Assembly (NCBI GenBank): GCA_022778745.1 | Contig: JALFSR010000003.1 | Coordinates: 1 to 45,830, forward strand | Length of the DNA: 45,830 bases | Source of the DNA: Clostridiales bacterium | GTDB lineage: Bacteria; Bacillota; Clostridia; Lachnospirales; Lachnospiraceae | Reading direction: 5' to 3' | Part shown: one piece after another, positions 8,462-18,020 of the stretch | Numbering within the stretch: position 1 is the first letter of the stretch | Layout of the letters: each line of letters starts with the position of its first letter | Position numbers and translations under genes: made by a program | Notes under the pieces: model-generated | The model's database searches: none | What the model saw: the letters and a program-made list of their open reading frames with translations, nothing else | Told to the model about the DNA's origin: nothing

Positions 8462-10159
8462 TTAATTTTTAGAAGTTGTTTCTATAAATACGTCATTATG
8501 AAATTGAAAGTGATGGATTCCGTTTTCTAATAAGTTAAAGCAATCATTGCTGATTCGTTCAAGGCAGAACAATGTCTGGTTGAACAATTCGCTGTGTTCT
8601 CTTTCGCAGTGGTTTTGTTTTAAACGCTGAGAATTGTTTTTTCTTGCCTGATTTCTCTTTTTAATAATCTCATTTCTGCGTGCATTTAACTGCTCTGGAG
8701 TAATGATTTCCTGTTTTCTTAAATAATTCATTACTGATTCATATAATTGAGATACAAGATCAATATTGATTTTCATCTCGTCTAATGCTGTATCAGAATA
8801 CTGATATCCATTTTGAATTTTGATTTTAGCAAAATCGGAAATTTCTTTGCACCGCATTCCAATATGCTCAACATTTTCCATTACGATCATAATATCCGAT
8901 GCGCTGGATGCCTGCTCTTCTGTCAGCGAACCAGCGGCAAACATTGCTGCCATGTACTGCATTAATTCATCATTAATTTCCTTGATATGATCGCATGTAT
9001 GAATTACTCCGTTTAATGTAGAGGAATCATTTTTCTCGATTACTGTTTTTAAGTTAGGCAATAACGTTTGTACTCCCTCACATATAATTTCCAGCTGTTC
9101 CATAATCATTTTCAGTGCAAACACTGGCTGTCCAATTAACTTGTGATCCAAATATTTGGAACCTTCTTTTTCTTCATTTTGCTCTTCGCCGCGAATCAGT
9201 GTTGTTACGACTTTTACTAATACACCGATGAATGGAAGCCATAATAATGTACAGGCGATATTAAAAGTTGTATGTGCATTTGCAATCTGTCGTGAGATAA
9301 CATCCAATTCTGGACCTTTTGGGGAAATGAATTCCACAAATTTTGCAAACCATGGGATAAACCATATAAATAATAAGCTTCCTGTAATATTAAAAATACT
9401 ATGTGCAATAGCAGTACATTTTGCATTTTTAGACTGTCCGATACATGCAAGAAGTGCAGTAATTGTTGTACCGATATTATCACCAAATAAAATTGGAATC
9501 GCTCCTGTCAGACCAATGACACTTGTAACTCCATCGGAACCTGCTTGAGAAGCAAAGTTTTGCAGTACAGCAATCGTGGCACTGGAGCTTTGTACGACTA
9601 ATGTCATTAAAGCACCGACAAGTACACCAAGAATTGGAATATCAGATACTTTTGCAATTAAGTCTGTGAAAATTGGACTGCTTGCGAGTGGTTTCATAAC
9701 TCCTCCCATCGTCTCAATTCCGACAAATAAAATACCAAATGCAAAAATGGTTTGACCAATATTTTTTACTTTTTCATTTTTTGCAATAAATGAAATGATA
9801 AATCCAATAAATACAATTGGCCAAATATAATCACTGATTTTAAACGCCATTAATTGTGCCGTCATTGTTGTACCAATATTAGCACCGAATATAACAGAAA
9901 TTGCCTGCGGCAAGTTCATCAGACCTGCACTGACAAACCCAATTACCATAACAGTTGTTGCACTGGAACTTTGAAGGACTGCCGTTACAAGTGCCCCGGC
10001 AAGTACGCCAAGCACTGGATTTTTTGTAAGCATAGATAAAATGCTTTTCATTCGTTCTCCTGCTGCTTTTTGCAGTCCTTCTGACATCATGTTCATTCCA
10101 AATAAGAACAATGCCAGTCCTCCAAGCAGTCCAAATATTGTCTCTAATATAGTATTCAT
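8462..10159 (-). CDS. Na/phosphate cotransporter (NptA/YjbB type) with PhoU-like tail
   Basis: 565 residues. The first 330 form two inverted Na_Pi-cotransporter repeats, each with the substrate signature QSSSAT (VTAVLQSSSATTVMV near residue 65 and MTLVVQSSSATIAVL near 200), plus FGANIGTT and FGDNIGTT motifs and about eight or nine membrane helices. The C-terminal 230 residues are a helical PhoU-like cytoplasmic domain, the common architecture of this family. It probably imports or exports phosphate with sodium. ATG 10159 follows GGGAGG; the longer frame from 10186 adds nine residues without support. A three-copy TTTACA array upstream suggests phosphate-starvation control. It is convergent with degV. 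Confidence 0.92.
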   Translation of the reverse strand: MNTILETIFGLLGGLALFLFGMNMMSEGLQKAAGERMKSILSMLTKNPVLGVLAGALVTAVLQSSSATTVMVIGFVSAGLMNLPQAISVIFGANIGTTMTAQLMAFKISDYIWPIVFIGFIISFIAKNEKVKNIGQTIFAFGILFVGIETMGGVMKPLASSPIFTDLIAKVSDIPILGVLVGALMTLVVQSSSATIAVLQNFASQAGSDGVTSVIGLTGAIPILFGDNIGTTITALLACIGQSKNAKCTAIAHSIFNITGSLLFIWFIPWFAKFVEFISPKGPELDVISRQIANAHTTFNIACTLLWLPFIGVLVKVVTTLIRGEEQNEEKEGSKYLDHKLIGQPVFALKMIMEQLEIICEGVQTLLPNLKTVIEKNDSSTLNGVIHTCDHIKEINDELMQYMAAMFAAGSLTEEQASSASDIMIVMENVEHIGMRCKEISDFAKIKIQNGYQYSDTALDEMKINIDLVSQLYESVMNYLRKQEIITPEQLNARRNEIIKKRNQARKNNSQRLKQNHCEREHSELFNQTLFCLERISNDCFNLLENGIHHFQFHNDVFIETTSKN

Positions 10160-10251
10160 ATTTTCCTCCCGTAGCTTGCACAGCATTAATTACCATTTGT
10201 TTTGTCTTATTTATTCTAACATTACAAAATGTTATGCAGCTATCAGCAAGA

Positions 10252-10279
10252 AGTAAATAATATGTAAAAACTATGTAAA
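10252..10279 (-). promoter_or_regulatory. Pho-box-like triple direct repeat (candidate PhoP site)
   Basis: On the minus strand TTTACA, TTTACA and TTTACT occur at 10279-10274, 10268-10263 and 10257-10252, with an exact 11-bp period (6-bp repeat plus 5-bp spacer). This matches the known arrangement of Bacillus-type PhoP boxes (TTAACA-like repeats 11 bp apart). The last repeat could serve as a -35, with TAACAT 17 bases downstream as a weak -10. The site is about 95 bp ahead of the phosphate transporter start. A 7-bp hairpin TAACATT/AATGTTA follows at 10217-10234. Confidence 0.6.
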
Positions 10280-10373
10280 GTACAAATAATATACTCATAT
10301 ATGACTGCCCTGTGAAGTGTGCAGTCAGACTTGGAATACTTATTACAAAACGAATTGAAAATATGAACGATTA

Positions 10374-10826
10374 TTGGAAGAAGCCTATGCATATAATAAA
10401 GCATTACAGAAAAATGCATTAAGATGGAGTCTATCAGAAGAGGATAAAAAGGAATATAATCGCTCGGCAAAATTATTTACAGATCTTGACAAGATAGAAG
10501 AAGGAGATCGGTTTATGCTTCAAGTTTTAGATGAAACATTAACTTACGAAGTAGATCAGATACGAATTGTATTACCGACAGAAATAGATAATTTGCAAAT
10601 TGAAGATAGTGAAGATTATTGTACGCTGATTACATGTACACCGTATGGAATCAATTCTCATCGAATATTAGTGCGTGGACACCGAGTAAAAAATATAGAA
10701 GAAGCCAAAACGATCTATATTGTTTCAGAAGCATCGCAAGTGGAACCAAAAATTGTTGCTGTGATTATAGCAATTTCCTTATTACTGCTTATTTGGATAT
10801 GGTTTGGAAGAGAAAATAAGCGTTAG
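10374..10826 (+). pseudogene. Class C sortase remnant lacking the catalytic His
   Basis: The frame keeps the C-terminal half of a pilus-type (class C) sortase: SAKLFTDLDKIEEGDRF, then LTYEVDQIRIVLP, then the active-site region TLITCTPYGINSHRILVRGH with catalytic Cys and Arg, and a C-terminal membrane helix (VAVIIAISLLLLIWIWF). Before SAKLF the sequence jumps to AYAYNKALQKNALRWSLSEEDKKEYNR, which belongs much nearer the N-terminus. The core between them, including the SGHRG histidine motif, is deleted. There is no ATG start and an in-frame stop lies at 10356. Intact enzymes are about 260-300 residues; about 150 remain. No pilin genes are nearby. Confidence 0.8.
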
Positions 10827-10872
10827 CCTGCACGCAGGAGTCAGCAAAATGAATGATGGGATATACTCTTTA

Positions 10873-10890
10873 CACTAGTATTTTCTAGTG
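10873..10890. other. Small dyad in the gap before the CorA-like gene
   Basis: CACTAG (10873-10878) and CTAGTG (10885-10890) form a 6-bp hairpin with a 6-nt loop between the sortase relic and the CorA-like gene. No U-run follows on the plus strand, so its role is unclear. Confidence 0.3.
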
Positions 10891-10982
10891 GTAAAATAAA
10901 AAAGGAACAGAAAACAAAAAGAAGAGCAGTGAAACGAGATAGAAATAATCAAAAAAGAAACAAAGGAAACGGGTAGGATCAC

Positions 10983-11897
10983 ATGAAAATATATGCACTG
11001 GGAGAACAGCTAATAGAAACAACGATGGAGCAAGTGCTAGAAAGTGAAAAACAGGCAGTTTTTATTGTGCGTCCAGAAGAGTGTAAACGAGTATTAGAGC
11101 AAATTGGAATTGCCTATGAGGGAGATATTAGTCTGGAAGATGCTTATTTTTGTAAAGTAGAGACACAACAAGATTGTCTATATGGAACATTTGCGATTCC
11201 AAGACTTTTGGATGTACTTGGAAGCCGTTATCGCATGATGTTTTTTATTAATTCGAAATATGTTGTATTTTCAGAAAAAGACGGATTTGCGGAGCGATTG
11301 ATACAAAGAATTTGTAAAAAGAAAGTACGTCAAGGTTAGACAAAAGAGAAATTTCTTTATAATTTTATGTCCGAATTTATGAGTAAAGATAGTTCAATTT
11401 TAGAACGGTTCGAGCGTGAGATTATGGAAATGGAAGATGAGATTTCAAATGATCGAATTCAAAATTATCAAAATCATATGATGTCGGTAAGAAAACAGCT
11501 CTTAATATTGAGAGGTTACTATGACCAGTTAAGAGAGATGGGAAAGGCATTTGAAGAAAATGAAAATTGTTTTTTTGCAAAGAAACATTTGAAATATTTT
11601 GGAACAATTAGTGATCGGGCAGAACGGCTGACTGGTAAGACTATTCATTTGCTTGATTATGCACAGCAGGTGAGAGATGCCTATAAAGCACAAGTAGATG
11701 AAGAACAAAATCGGAATATGCAAGTATTAACGATTATTTCAACGATTTTCCTTCCATTAACATTAATTACAAGCTGGTACGGTATGAATTTTAAAGGAAT
11801 GCCAGAATTGGATCATGGATATCCATTTATTATTGCATTAAGTATTAGTGTTGTAATTATCTGTATTATTATTTTTAAGAAAAAGAAAATCTTATGA
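10983..11897 (+). pseudogene. CorA-like divalent metal transporter split by one amber codon
   Basis: Two frames, 10983-11339 and 11340-11897, lie in the same reading frame and are separated only by TAG at 11337-11339. Read together they give about 304 residues, the normal size of a compact CorA-family Mg/Co/Ni transporter. There is an N-terminal cytoplasmic domain, a long helical stalk (residues about 130-240) and two C-terminal membrane helices with the pore signature YGMNF between them. The ATG at 11367 has no Shine-Dalgarno, so independent translation of the second half is unlikely. The lesion may be a true nonsense mutation or a base-call error. Without read-through the 118-residue product would lack the membrane part. 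Confidence 0.8.
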
Positions 11898-11940
11898 GTG
11901 ATAAGAAATGGATGAATTTGATAGAGGAGAGTTTAAATTT

Positions 11941-12813
11941 ATGAAGAAAATGAATCGAAATGATCCGTGTTGGTGCGGCAGCGGAAAAAAATATAAGCAG
12001 TGTCATGAGGCGATGGATGAAAAGATTGCATATTATGCGAGAAAAGGGCATATTGTTCCGAGAAGAGATATGTTAAAGACACAAGAGGAAATAGAAAAAA
12101 TTAAAGAAAGTGCGAAGATTAATGTCGCAGTATTGGATTATGTTGCAGAAAGGATTTGTGCAGGTATTTCTACAGAACAGATCAATCAGTGGGTAGAAGA
12201 AAAGACAAGGGAGATGGGAGGAATTCCTGCTCCATTAGGATTTGAAGGTTATCCAAAGAGTGTATGTACTTCTATCAATGATCAGGTTTGCCATGGAATT
12301 CCATCAGAACAGATTATTTTACAGGATGGAGATATTATTAATGTAGATGTATCGACAATTTATAATGGATATTTTTCAGATTCTTCTCGTATGTTTTGTA
12401 TTGGTTCGGTAAGTCCAGAGCGAGAAAAATTAGTCCGTGTTGTAAAAGAATGTGTGGAACTTGGGCTGCAGCAAGTAAAACCTTGGGGGTTTATGGGAGA
12501 TATGGCACAGGCGGTACAAGAACATGCAGAGGCAAATGGATATCATGTTGTAAGAGAGATTGGCGGTCATGGAATTGGCTTGGAATTTCATGAAGATCCA
12601 TGGGTTGGATATATCGGAAGCAAAGGAACGGATATGCTTCTTGTTCCAGGGTTAATGTTTACAATTGAACCGATGGTTAATGCAGGTGCACCTGATATTT
12701 ATATTGATGATAATGATGGGTGGACGATCTATACAGAAGATGGTTCTGACTCTGCACAATGGGAAATTCAGATTGTTGTTACAGAAGATGGGTATGAAGT
12801 AATTGCATATTAA
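11941..12813 (+). CDS. map: Methionine aminopeptidase with N-terminal SEC-C zinc motif
   Basis: Removes initiator methionine from new proteins. 290 residues. A SEC-C metal motif opens the protein (CWCGSGKKYKQCH, Cys10, Cys12, Cys21, His22), as in the longer Map forms of Clostridia, and may help ribosome or zinc binding. The peptidase fold follows, with the metal ligands in VDVSTIYNGYFSDSS, the histidine motif GGHGIGLEFHEDP, FTIEPMV near residue 235 and WEIQIVVTEDG at the end. ATG 11941 is chosen because GAGGAG lies about ten bases upstream; the 11908 start has no good site. A strong terminator follows. It sits 43 bp behind the CorA-like gene and may share its transcript. Confidence 0.93.
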   Translation: MKKMNRNDPCWCGSGKKYKQCHEAMDEKIAYYARKGHIVPRRDMLKTQEEIEKIKESAKINVAVLDYVAERICAGISTEQINQWVEEKTREMGGIPAPLGFEGYPKSVCTSINDQVCHGIPSEQIILQDGDIINVDVSTIYNGYFSDSSRMFCIGSVSPEREKLVRVVKECVELGLQQVKPWGFMGDMAQAVQEHAEANGYHVVREIGGHGIGLEFHEDPWVGYIGSKGTDMLLVPGLMFTIEPMVNAGAPDIYIDDNDGWTIYTEDGSDSAQWEIQIVVTEDGYEVIAY

Positions 12814-12820
12814 TGATAAC

Positions 12821-12871
12821 GAAGACCTTCTTGTATGTCGAAGTGGCATAGGGAAGGTCTTCCTTGTTTTT
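12821..12871 (+). terminator. Rho-independent terminator after map
   Basis: A perfect 10-bp stem GAAGACCTTC / GAAGGTCTTC (12821-12830 and 12853-12862) is followed by a T-rich tract. It separates map from the convergent trp operon. Confidence 0.85.
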
Positions 12872-12905
12872 GGATAATAAGTGAAAATTTTTAAGAAGAA
12901 ATAAA

Positions 12906-13676
12906 TTAAGAAATAGCAGCTTTCATTGCTCTGACATATTCGTTTACTGGCTTGATACAATCATTTCCGTATTGAGCACATAGCTTTACGATGGCAGAAC
13001 CGACGATGACGCCGTCAGCAAAAGCGGCCATTTTTTTTGCTTGTTCAGGTGTTGAAATACCGAATCCAATAGCAGCTGGAATTGTCTTTGCTTGTTTTAC
13101 GAGTTTGATCATGGATGCGATATCGGTTGTAATTTCTTTTCTCACTCCAGTTACGCCAAGAGAGGAAACACAGTAGACGAATCCGCTTGCTTCTCGGGCG
13201 ATCATTGAAATTCTTTCATGAGAAGTCGGTGCAATGAAAGAGATTAAGTCAACGTTATATTTTTTGCAGATTGGGTCAAACTCTTGTTTTTCCTCATAAG
13301 GAAGATCTGGTAAAATGATTCCGTCGATTCCAAGTCGGGAAGCATTGCCAATAAAACGTTCTGCGCCATAAGAAAAAATAACATTTGCGTAAGTCATAAA
13401 TACGAATGGGATTGTTGTTTTCTGGCGAAGGCGATGTACCATATCAAAGATTTTATCAGTTGTTACGCCGCCTGCAAGAGCGCGTTGGCTTGCTGCCTGA
13501 ATAACAGGACCTTCTGCAGTTGGATCAGAAAATGGAATACCAAGTTCAATTAAATCGGCACCAGCGTCTGCCATTGCAAGAACGAGCTGTTCGGTAATCT
13601 CTAATGATGGATCACCACATGTAATAAATGGAATAAATGCTTTTCCATGATCGAATGCTTTTGCTATATTACTCAT
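12906..13676 (-). CDS. trpA: Tryptophan synthase alpha chain
   Basis: Cleaves indole-3-glycerol phosphate to indole and glyceraldehyde-3-phosphate; the indole passes to TrpB. 256 residues of TIM barrel. The catalytic Glu is in [11 protein letters not shown], with the catalytic Asp in the same segment, and the phosphate-binding loop is GFGISTPEQ near residue 205. The ATG at 13676 is set by GAGGAG upstream and overlaps the end of trpB by 8 nt; the longer frame to 13748 runs inside trpB. It is the last gene of trpEGDCFBA. The family usually runs 250-270 residues, so it is complete. Confidence 0.96.
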   Translation of the reverse strand: MSNIAKAFDHGKAFIPFITCGDPSLEITEQLVLAMADAGADLIELGIPFSDPTAEGPVIQAASQRALAGGVTTDKIFDMVHRLRQKTTIPFVFMTYANVIFSYGAERFIGNASRLGIDGIILPDLPYEEKQEFDPICKKYNVDLISFIAPTSHERISMIAREASGFVYCVSSLGVTGVRKEITTDIASMIKLVKQAKTIPAAIGFGISTPEQAKKMAAFADGVIVGSAIVKLCAQYGNDCIKPVNEYVRAMKAAIS

Positions 13677-14853
13677 GAATATCCTCTCCTCTGTAGCGGG
13701 CGATGGCAGCACAGTCTTTGTCTCCACGTCCTGAAATATTAATAACAATTACTTGGTCGTTTCGCATTGTTGGTGCCAGTTTCATCGCATATGCGACAGC
13801 GTGTGCACTTTCAATTGCAGGAATAATTCCTTCTATTCGTGATAAATATTCAAATGCCTCAACGGCTTCTTCATCAGTAACAGGAACGTACTGTGCACGT
13901 CCGATATCATGAAGATAGGCATGTTCTGGTCCAATTCCTGGGTAGTCAAGTCCTGCGGAAATGGAATACACAGGTGCAATCTGACCATACTGGTCTTGAC
14001 AGAAATAAGATTTCATTCCGTGGAAAATACCAAGAGATCCCGTGGCGATTGTTGCTGCTGTTTCGGCAGTATTTACACCGCGTCCTGCTGCTTCGCATCC
14101 AATTAACTGCACTTCTGGATGGTCAATGAAATGATAAAATGCTCCGATAGCATTGGAACCGCCGCCGACACAGGCAAGTACGACATCTGGAAGCTTCCCT
14201 TCTTTTTCCATGCATTGTTCTTTGATTTCCTTTGAGATGATTGCCTGAAAATCGCGGACGATTGTTGGAAATGGATGAGGGCCCATGACAGAGCCAAGCA
14301 CATAATGTGTGTCATCAATTCGGCTTGTCCATTCACGCATTGCCTCAGATACGGCATCTTTTAATGTACCTGTACCGGTCTTTACTTCATGTACAGTTGC
14401 ACCGAGAAGACGCATTCGATATACATTTAATGCTTGTCGAATGGTATCTTCGATCCCCATATATACTTCACATTCCATACCCATAAGTGCAGCAGCAGTA
14501 GCAGTTGCAACGCCATGCTGTCCAGCACCTGTTTCTGCGATGACACGAGTTTTTCCCATCTTTTTTGCAAGCAATACTTGTCCAAGTACATTATTAATCT
14601 TATGTGCTCCGGTATGGTTTAAGTCTTCTCGTTTTAAATAAATTTTAGCACCGCCAAGATCTTCTGTCATATGCTTTGCAAAATAGAGCCGAGATGGGCG
14701 GTTGGCATATTCATTCAATAATTCCGTTAATTCTTTGTTAAATTGTGGGTCATTTTTATAATAATCATATGCTTGTTCTAATTCAATTACGGCATTCATT
14801 AATGTTTCTGGCATATATTGACCACCATGAATACCAAAACGTCCTTTTGACAT
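13669..14853 (-). CDS. trpB: Tryptophan synthase beta chain
   Basis: PLP enzyme joining indole and serine to make tryptophan, in an alpha2-beta2 complex with TrpA. 394 residues, the standard TrpB1 length. The PLP lysine lies in [10 protein letters not shown] near residue 85, the phosphate loop is [10 protein letters not shown] near 230, and SGRGDKD closes the active site near 380. AGGAGG precedes ATG 14853, 20 bp after trpF. The 8-nt overlap with trpA suggests coupled translation and balanced subunits. Confidence 0.97.
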   Translation of the reverse strand: MSKGRFGIHGGQYMPETLMNAVIELEQAYDYYKNDPQFNKELTELLNEYANRPSRLYFAKHMTEDLGGAKIYLKREDLNHTGAHKINNVLGQVLLAKKMGKTRVIAETGAGQHGVATATAAALMGMECEVYMGIEDTIRQALNVYRMRLLGATVHEVKTGTGTLKDAVSEAMREWTSRIDDTHYVLGSVMGPHPFPTIVRDFQAIISKEIKEQCMEKEGKLPDVVLACVGGGSNAIGAFYHFIDHPEVQLIGCEAAGRGVNTAETAATIATGSLGIFHGMKSYFCQDQYGQIAPVYSISAGLDYPGIGPEHAYLHDIGRAQYVPVTDEEAVEAFEYLSRIEGIIPAIESAHAVAYAMKLAPTMRNDQVIVINISGRGDKDCAAIARYRGEDIHE

Positions 14854-14873
14854 AGGTTTTTCCTCCTTCGTTT

Positions 14874-15527
14874 CTATAGGGAATGTATCGTATCAACAAA
14901 ATGTTGGATTTTCATCGGATCTTTCTTTCCATCTGTCTCTGCACCGCTTGAGACGTCTAAGCAGTAAGCATGATAATGGGCAGCTTGCTCAATATTTGTC
15001 TCATTCAATCCGCCTGCCAGAAAAAATGGTGTCTGGATAGTGGGAATGAATGACCAGTCAAATGCAGTTCCTGTTCCGCCTGCGCCATGATCAAGAAGAA
15101 GATAATCGCAGGAAAGCTGATCTGCGGCAATAATATCGTCCGTTGTACGGACAGAAACTGCCTTTATAATTGGACAGGTAAGCCCGAGTAAATGAAGATG
15201 ATTTTTTAAATATTGAATTGTTTCTTCAGTTTCCTGTCCATGAAGCTGAATCCATTGAATAATATGATCTTTACAGAGGTTTAAAATTTTGTCAGGATGT
15301 TCATTTACAAATACACCAACGGCTGGAATCGAATCATCAAGTATAGTACGGAAAAAAGCAGCCTGTTCGGTGGAAATCTGCCGTTTGCTTTTGGCAAATA
15401 CGAATCCGACAAAGTCTGGATGAAAACGGTTGACAGCAAGAATATCTGCCTCCCGCATCAAACCACAAATTTTTATTTTATTGGTAAGCGTTGGTATTTC
15501 GCTGTGTGATAATGGTTGTATAGTCAT
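14874..15527 (-). CDS. trpF: Phosphoribosylanthranilate isomerase
   Basis: Isomerises phosphoribosylanthranilate to the ribulose derivative. 217 residues forming a TIM barrel. The catalytic Cys is in [11 protein letters not shown] near residue 20, the catalytic Asp and phosphate loop are in [16 protein letters not shown] near 143, and [14 protein letters not shown] is near the end. Its ATG overlaps the trpC stop (ATGA, 4 nt), a sign of translational coupling. The N-terminal 15 residues before NKIKICG are longer than in many TrpF proteins, but GAGGGAG supports this start. Confidence 0.94.
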   Translation of the reverse strand: MTIQPLSHSEIPTLTNKIKICGLMREADILAVNRFHPDFVGFVFAKSKRQISTEQAAFFRTILDDSIPAVGVFVNEHPDKILNLCKDHIIQWIQLHGQETEETIQYLKNHLHLLGLTCPIIKAVSVRTTDDIIAADQLSCDYLLLDHGAGGTGTAFDWSFIPTIQTPFFLAGGLNETNIEQAAHYHAYCLDVSSGAETDGKKDPMKIQHFVDTIHSL

Positions 15528-16315
15528 AGCTCCCTCTTAGCTGCCTGGTGAAATGAGTCAAGCAGTTCTTTCTTCTGATTGGATCGCATAAGTGTCTCTC
15601 CAATTAATATTGCATTGGCACCAGAAGCGGCAATTAAAGCAACATCATCTGCAGTTTTTACGCCACTCTCTGCGACAAACAATATATTGTCTGGAATATA
15701 TTTGCGAAGAGTCGTGCAATTTTCAAAATTAACCGTAAAGTTTTTCAAATTTCGGTTGTTAACACCGATGATGCGAGCACCAGCATTGATTGCGGAAACA
15801 ATTTCATTCTCATCATGTGTTTCAACAAGGGCACTCATACCAAGTTCGTCACAAATTTGAATGGAATTTCGAATCGTGTCGGTATCAAGTATTGCACAGA
15901 TGAGCAGGACGGCATCTGCACCAAGCAGTTTTGCTTCATATATTTGATATGAGTCTACTGTAAAATCTTTCCTTAAAATAGGAAGAGAGACATTGGCACG
16001 AATTTCTTTTAAATACTGATCAGATCCTAAAAACCATTTCGGTTCAGTTAAAACGGAAATCGCATCGGCACCTGCTGATTCGTATTCCTTTGCAATCGAA
16101 ACATATGGAAAATTGTCTGCGATAATGCCCTTGGATGGGGAAGCTTTTTTTACTTCGCAAATAAAGGAGATTGACTTTTGGGCAAGTGTTTGTTCTAGTC
16201 GAAATGTCCCTTTTGGAAGCTGAAGTGCCTGAGTCTGAATTTCCGAAAAGGAAATTTGGCGTTTTGCTTGTTTGACACGCAGTTTGGAATATGCCGCAAG
16301 TTCATCTAAAATCAT
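15524..16315 (-). CDS. trpC: Indole-3-glycerol phosphate synthase
   Basis: Closes the indole ring of the pathway. 263 residues. Catalytic Lys and ligands are in FICEVKKASPSKG near residue 55, the second Lys in LPILRKDFTVD near 110, IIGVNNRNLKNFTV near 180 and AESGVKTADD near 215. It is the monofunctional form, separate from trpF but overlapping it by 4 nt. A GGAGA ribosome site lies eight bases before ATG 16315, and only 15 bp separate it from trpD. Confidence 0.96.
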   Translation of the reverse strand: MILDELAAYSKLRVKQAKRQISFSEIQTQALQLPKGTFRLEQTLAQKSISFICEVKKASPSKGIIADNFPYVSIAKEYESAGADAISVLTEPKWFLGSDQYLKEIRANVSLPILRKDFTVDSYQIYEAKLLGADAVLLICAILDTDTIRNSIQICDELGMSALVETHDENEIVSAINAGARIIGVNNRNLKNFTVNFENCTTLRKYIPDNILFVAESGVKTADDVALIAASGANAILIGETLMRSNQKKELLDSFHQAAKREL

Positions 16316-16330
16316 ATCGATTCTCCATTC

Positions 16331-17341
16331 TTAAAATTGTTGTGTTGCTGCAACGAACTGCTGGAGCTTTTCATATGCTTTGTTGCTGTCAATCAAATCC
16401 GCTGCCATTTGAATTCCTTCTTTTAAACTGATATGATCAATACCGAGATAAAGTGCGATACCTGCATTGAGCAGTACGACATCCCGTTTTGGACCATGAA
16501 TTGTGCCATTTAAAATTCCCTTTGTAATTTCTGCATTTTCTTCTGGTGTTCCGCCCTTTAAATCATCCAATGTGCATCGGGACAATCCAAGGTCTTCTGG
16601 CGTGAGTGTATAATACGTCGTCTCTCCGAAACGAATTTCACAGATTGTATTTGCTCCGATTAACGATGCTTCATCCATGCCATTGCCGCATACAGCGACA
16701 CCTCTTGTTATACCTAAGTTCACTAATACTTGTGCCAATGCTTCAACTAATGACTGATCATATACACCGAGCAGCTGCATTGTTGCACCAGCTGGGTTAG
16801 AGAGTGGTCCTAAAATATTAAAAATTGTACGTTCTTTCATGCCTTTTCGTACAGGAGCAACATTTTTCATCGAACGGTGATAAGTCTGTGCAAATAAGAA
16901 ACAAATTCCTGTGTCTTCCAATACTTTTTCACTTTGCTCAGGTGTTAATGTCAATACAGCTCCAAGTTGTTCTAACACATCAGCAGCTCCAGACCGAGAA
17001 GAAACGGAACGATTTCCATGTTTAGCAATAGAAATTCCTCCTGCAGCAGCGACGAATGCAGAAGTAGTAGAAATATTAAATGATCCAGCTTCGTCTCCTC
17101 CTGTTCCTACAATATCCATAACAGGCATCTTATGTTTTAATTTTGTACCTTTTTCTCTCATTACTTCGGCACAGGCAGTAATTTCAGTAATTGTCTCGCC
17201 CTTCATGCGGAGTCCTGTTAATAATGTTGCCATTTGAATGTCAGTCACTGTACCGTCCATCATTTCTGACATAATTGCCTTTGCAGTTTCATAATCTAAG
17301 TCTTTACCGTTAATTACTTGATGAATTGCATCTTGAATCAT
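16331..17341 (-). CDS. trpD: Anthranilate phosphoribosyltransferase
   Basis: Transfers phosphoribose from PRPP to anthranilate. 336 residues. The PRPP/Mg motif VGTGGDEAGSFNISTT is near residue 80, KHGNRSVSSRSGAADVLEQLG near 105 binds anthranilate and PRPP, and NILGPLSNPAG near 175 closes the fold. ATG 17341 has a strong AGGAGG. A 106-bp gap separates it from trpG, much longer than the other spacings in this operon. The gap contains a shortened copy of the intergenic repeat seen at 20046-20231. Confidence 0.96.
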   Translation of the reverse strand: MIQDAIHQVINGKDLDYETAKAIMSEMMDGTVTDIQMATLLTGLRMKGETITEITACAEVMREKGTKLKHKMPVMDIVGTGGDEAGSFNISTTSAFVAAAGGISIAKHGNRSVSSRSGAADVLEQLGAVLTLTPEQSEKVLEDTGICFLFAQTYHRSMKNVAPVRKGMKERTIFNILGPLSNPAGATMQLLGVYDQSLVEALAQVLVNLGITRGVAVCGNGMDEASLIGANTICEIRFGETTYYTLTPEDLGLSRCTLDDLKGGTPEENAEITKGILNGTIHGPKRDVVLLNAGIALYLGIDHISLKEGIQMAADLIDSNKAYEKLQQFVAATQQF

Positions 17342-17374
17342 AATTGTTCTCCTCCTAATTTATGTAAAAACGAA

Positions 17375-17432
17375 TGATACCTCTAAAAACATTCGAAATT
17401 TGCTCTAATCGGGCTGCTTTTTCATGTTTTGG
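17375..17432 (-). repeat. Shortened copy of a structured intergenic repeat inside the trp operon
   Basis: On the minus strand about 50 bases between trpG and trpD match the element at 20046-20231 at roughly 85 percent. Shared blocks include GCCCGATTAG and AATTTCGAATGTTT. The larger copy has about 32 extra bases (its GGATTG/CAATCC hairpin) just before GGTATCAT, while the trp copy joins the two sides directly. The terminal inverted repeats of the long copy are not seen here. It may affect mRNA stability between trpEG and trpDCFBA. Confidence 0.65.
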
Positions 17433-17447
17433 GAGTTTGGTAATTTA

Positions 17448-18020
17448 TTATTTTATGTTTAAAAAGTTTTGAATAATTTTATCTCCGAGCGGAGTCATAA
17501 TTGACTCTGGATGAAATTGGACTCCGAAAATCGGATATTCGTTATGCTGTACTGCCATGATTTCGTTATTAATAGGTTCAACGGCAATGACCTTTAATTG
17601 TTCTGGCAATGTTTCTGACTTGGCGATGAGAGAGTGATATCGTGCGGCATCGATGTTAGATGGAAGTCCCTGAAACAATAATGAGTCAGTATCAAGGGAA
17701 ATGACACTCTGCTTTCCATGCATTAATTTTTTTGCATGGGAAACGGTCATTCCGAATGATTCACAAATTGCCTGATGACCAAGGCATACACCGAGAATTG
17801 GTATTTTGGAACCAAAATAGTGAATTACGTCTTCACAGATGCCTGCGTCTTTTGGATAACCAGGACCAGGAGAGAGTAAAATATGGTCTGGAGCGAGCTG
17901 TTCAATTTCTGTGAGAGACATTGCATCATTGCGGACAACGAAGATATCGCTGCGGAGTGATGCGGTCAGCTGGTATAAGTTATAAGAAAAACTGTCGTAA
18001 TTATCAATTAATAAAATCAT
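17448..18020 (-). CDS. trpG: Anthranilate synthase glutamine amidotransferase subunit
   Basis: Supplies ammonia from glutamine to TrpE. 190 residues of class I glutamine amidotransferase. The catalytic triad is visible as Cys in GVCLGHQAICESFG near residue 80 and His-Glu in GVQFHPESIMT near 170, with the oxyanion segment LSPGPGYPKDAG near 50. The start codon overlaps the trpE stop by one base (TAATG), which couples translation of the two subunits. It could also serve 4-amino-4-deoxychorismate synthase, as in some Firmicutes, but its place in the operon favours TrpG. Confidence 0.96.
   Translation of the reverse strand: MILLIDNYDSFSYNLYQLTASLRSDIFVVRNDAMSLTEIEQLAPDHILLSPGPGYPKDAGICEDVIHYFGSKIPILGVCLGHQAICESFGMTVSHAKKLMHGKQSVISLDTDSLLFQGLPSNIDAARYHSLIAKSETLPEQLKVIAVEPINNEIMAVQHNEYPIFGVQFHPESIMTPLGDKIIQNFLNIK

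Noticed and set aside
11367-11897. Independent gene for the CorA C-terminal half
   Set aside because: No Shine-Dalgarno before ATG 11367, and the frame is continuous with the upstream half apart from one TAG.
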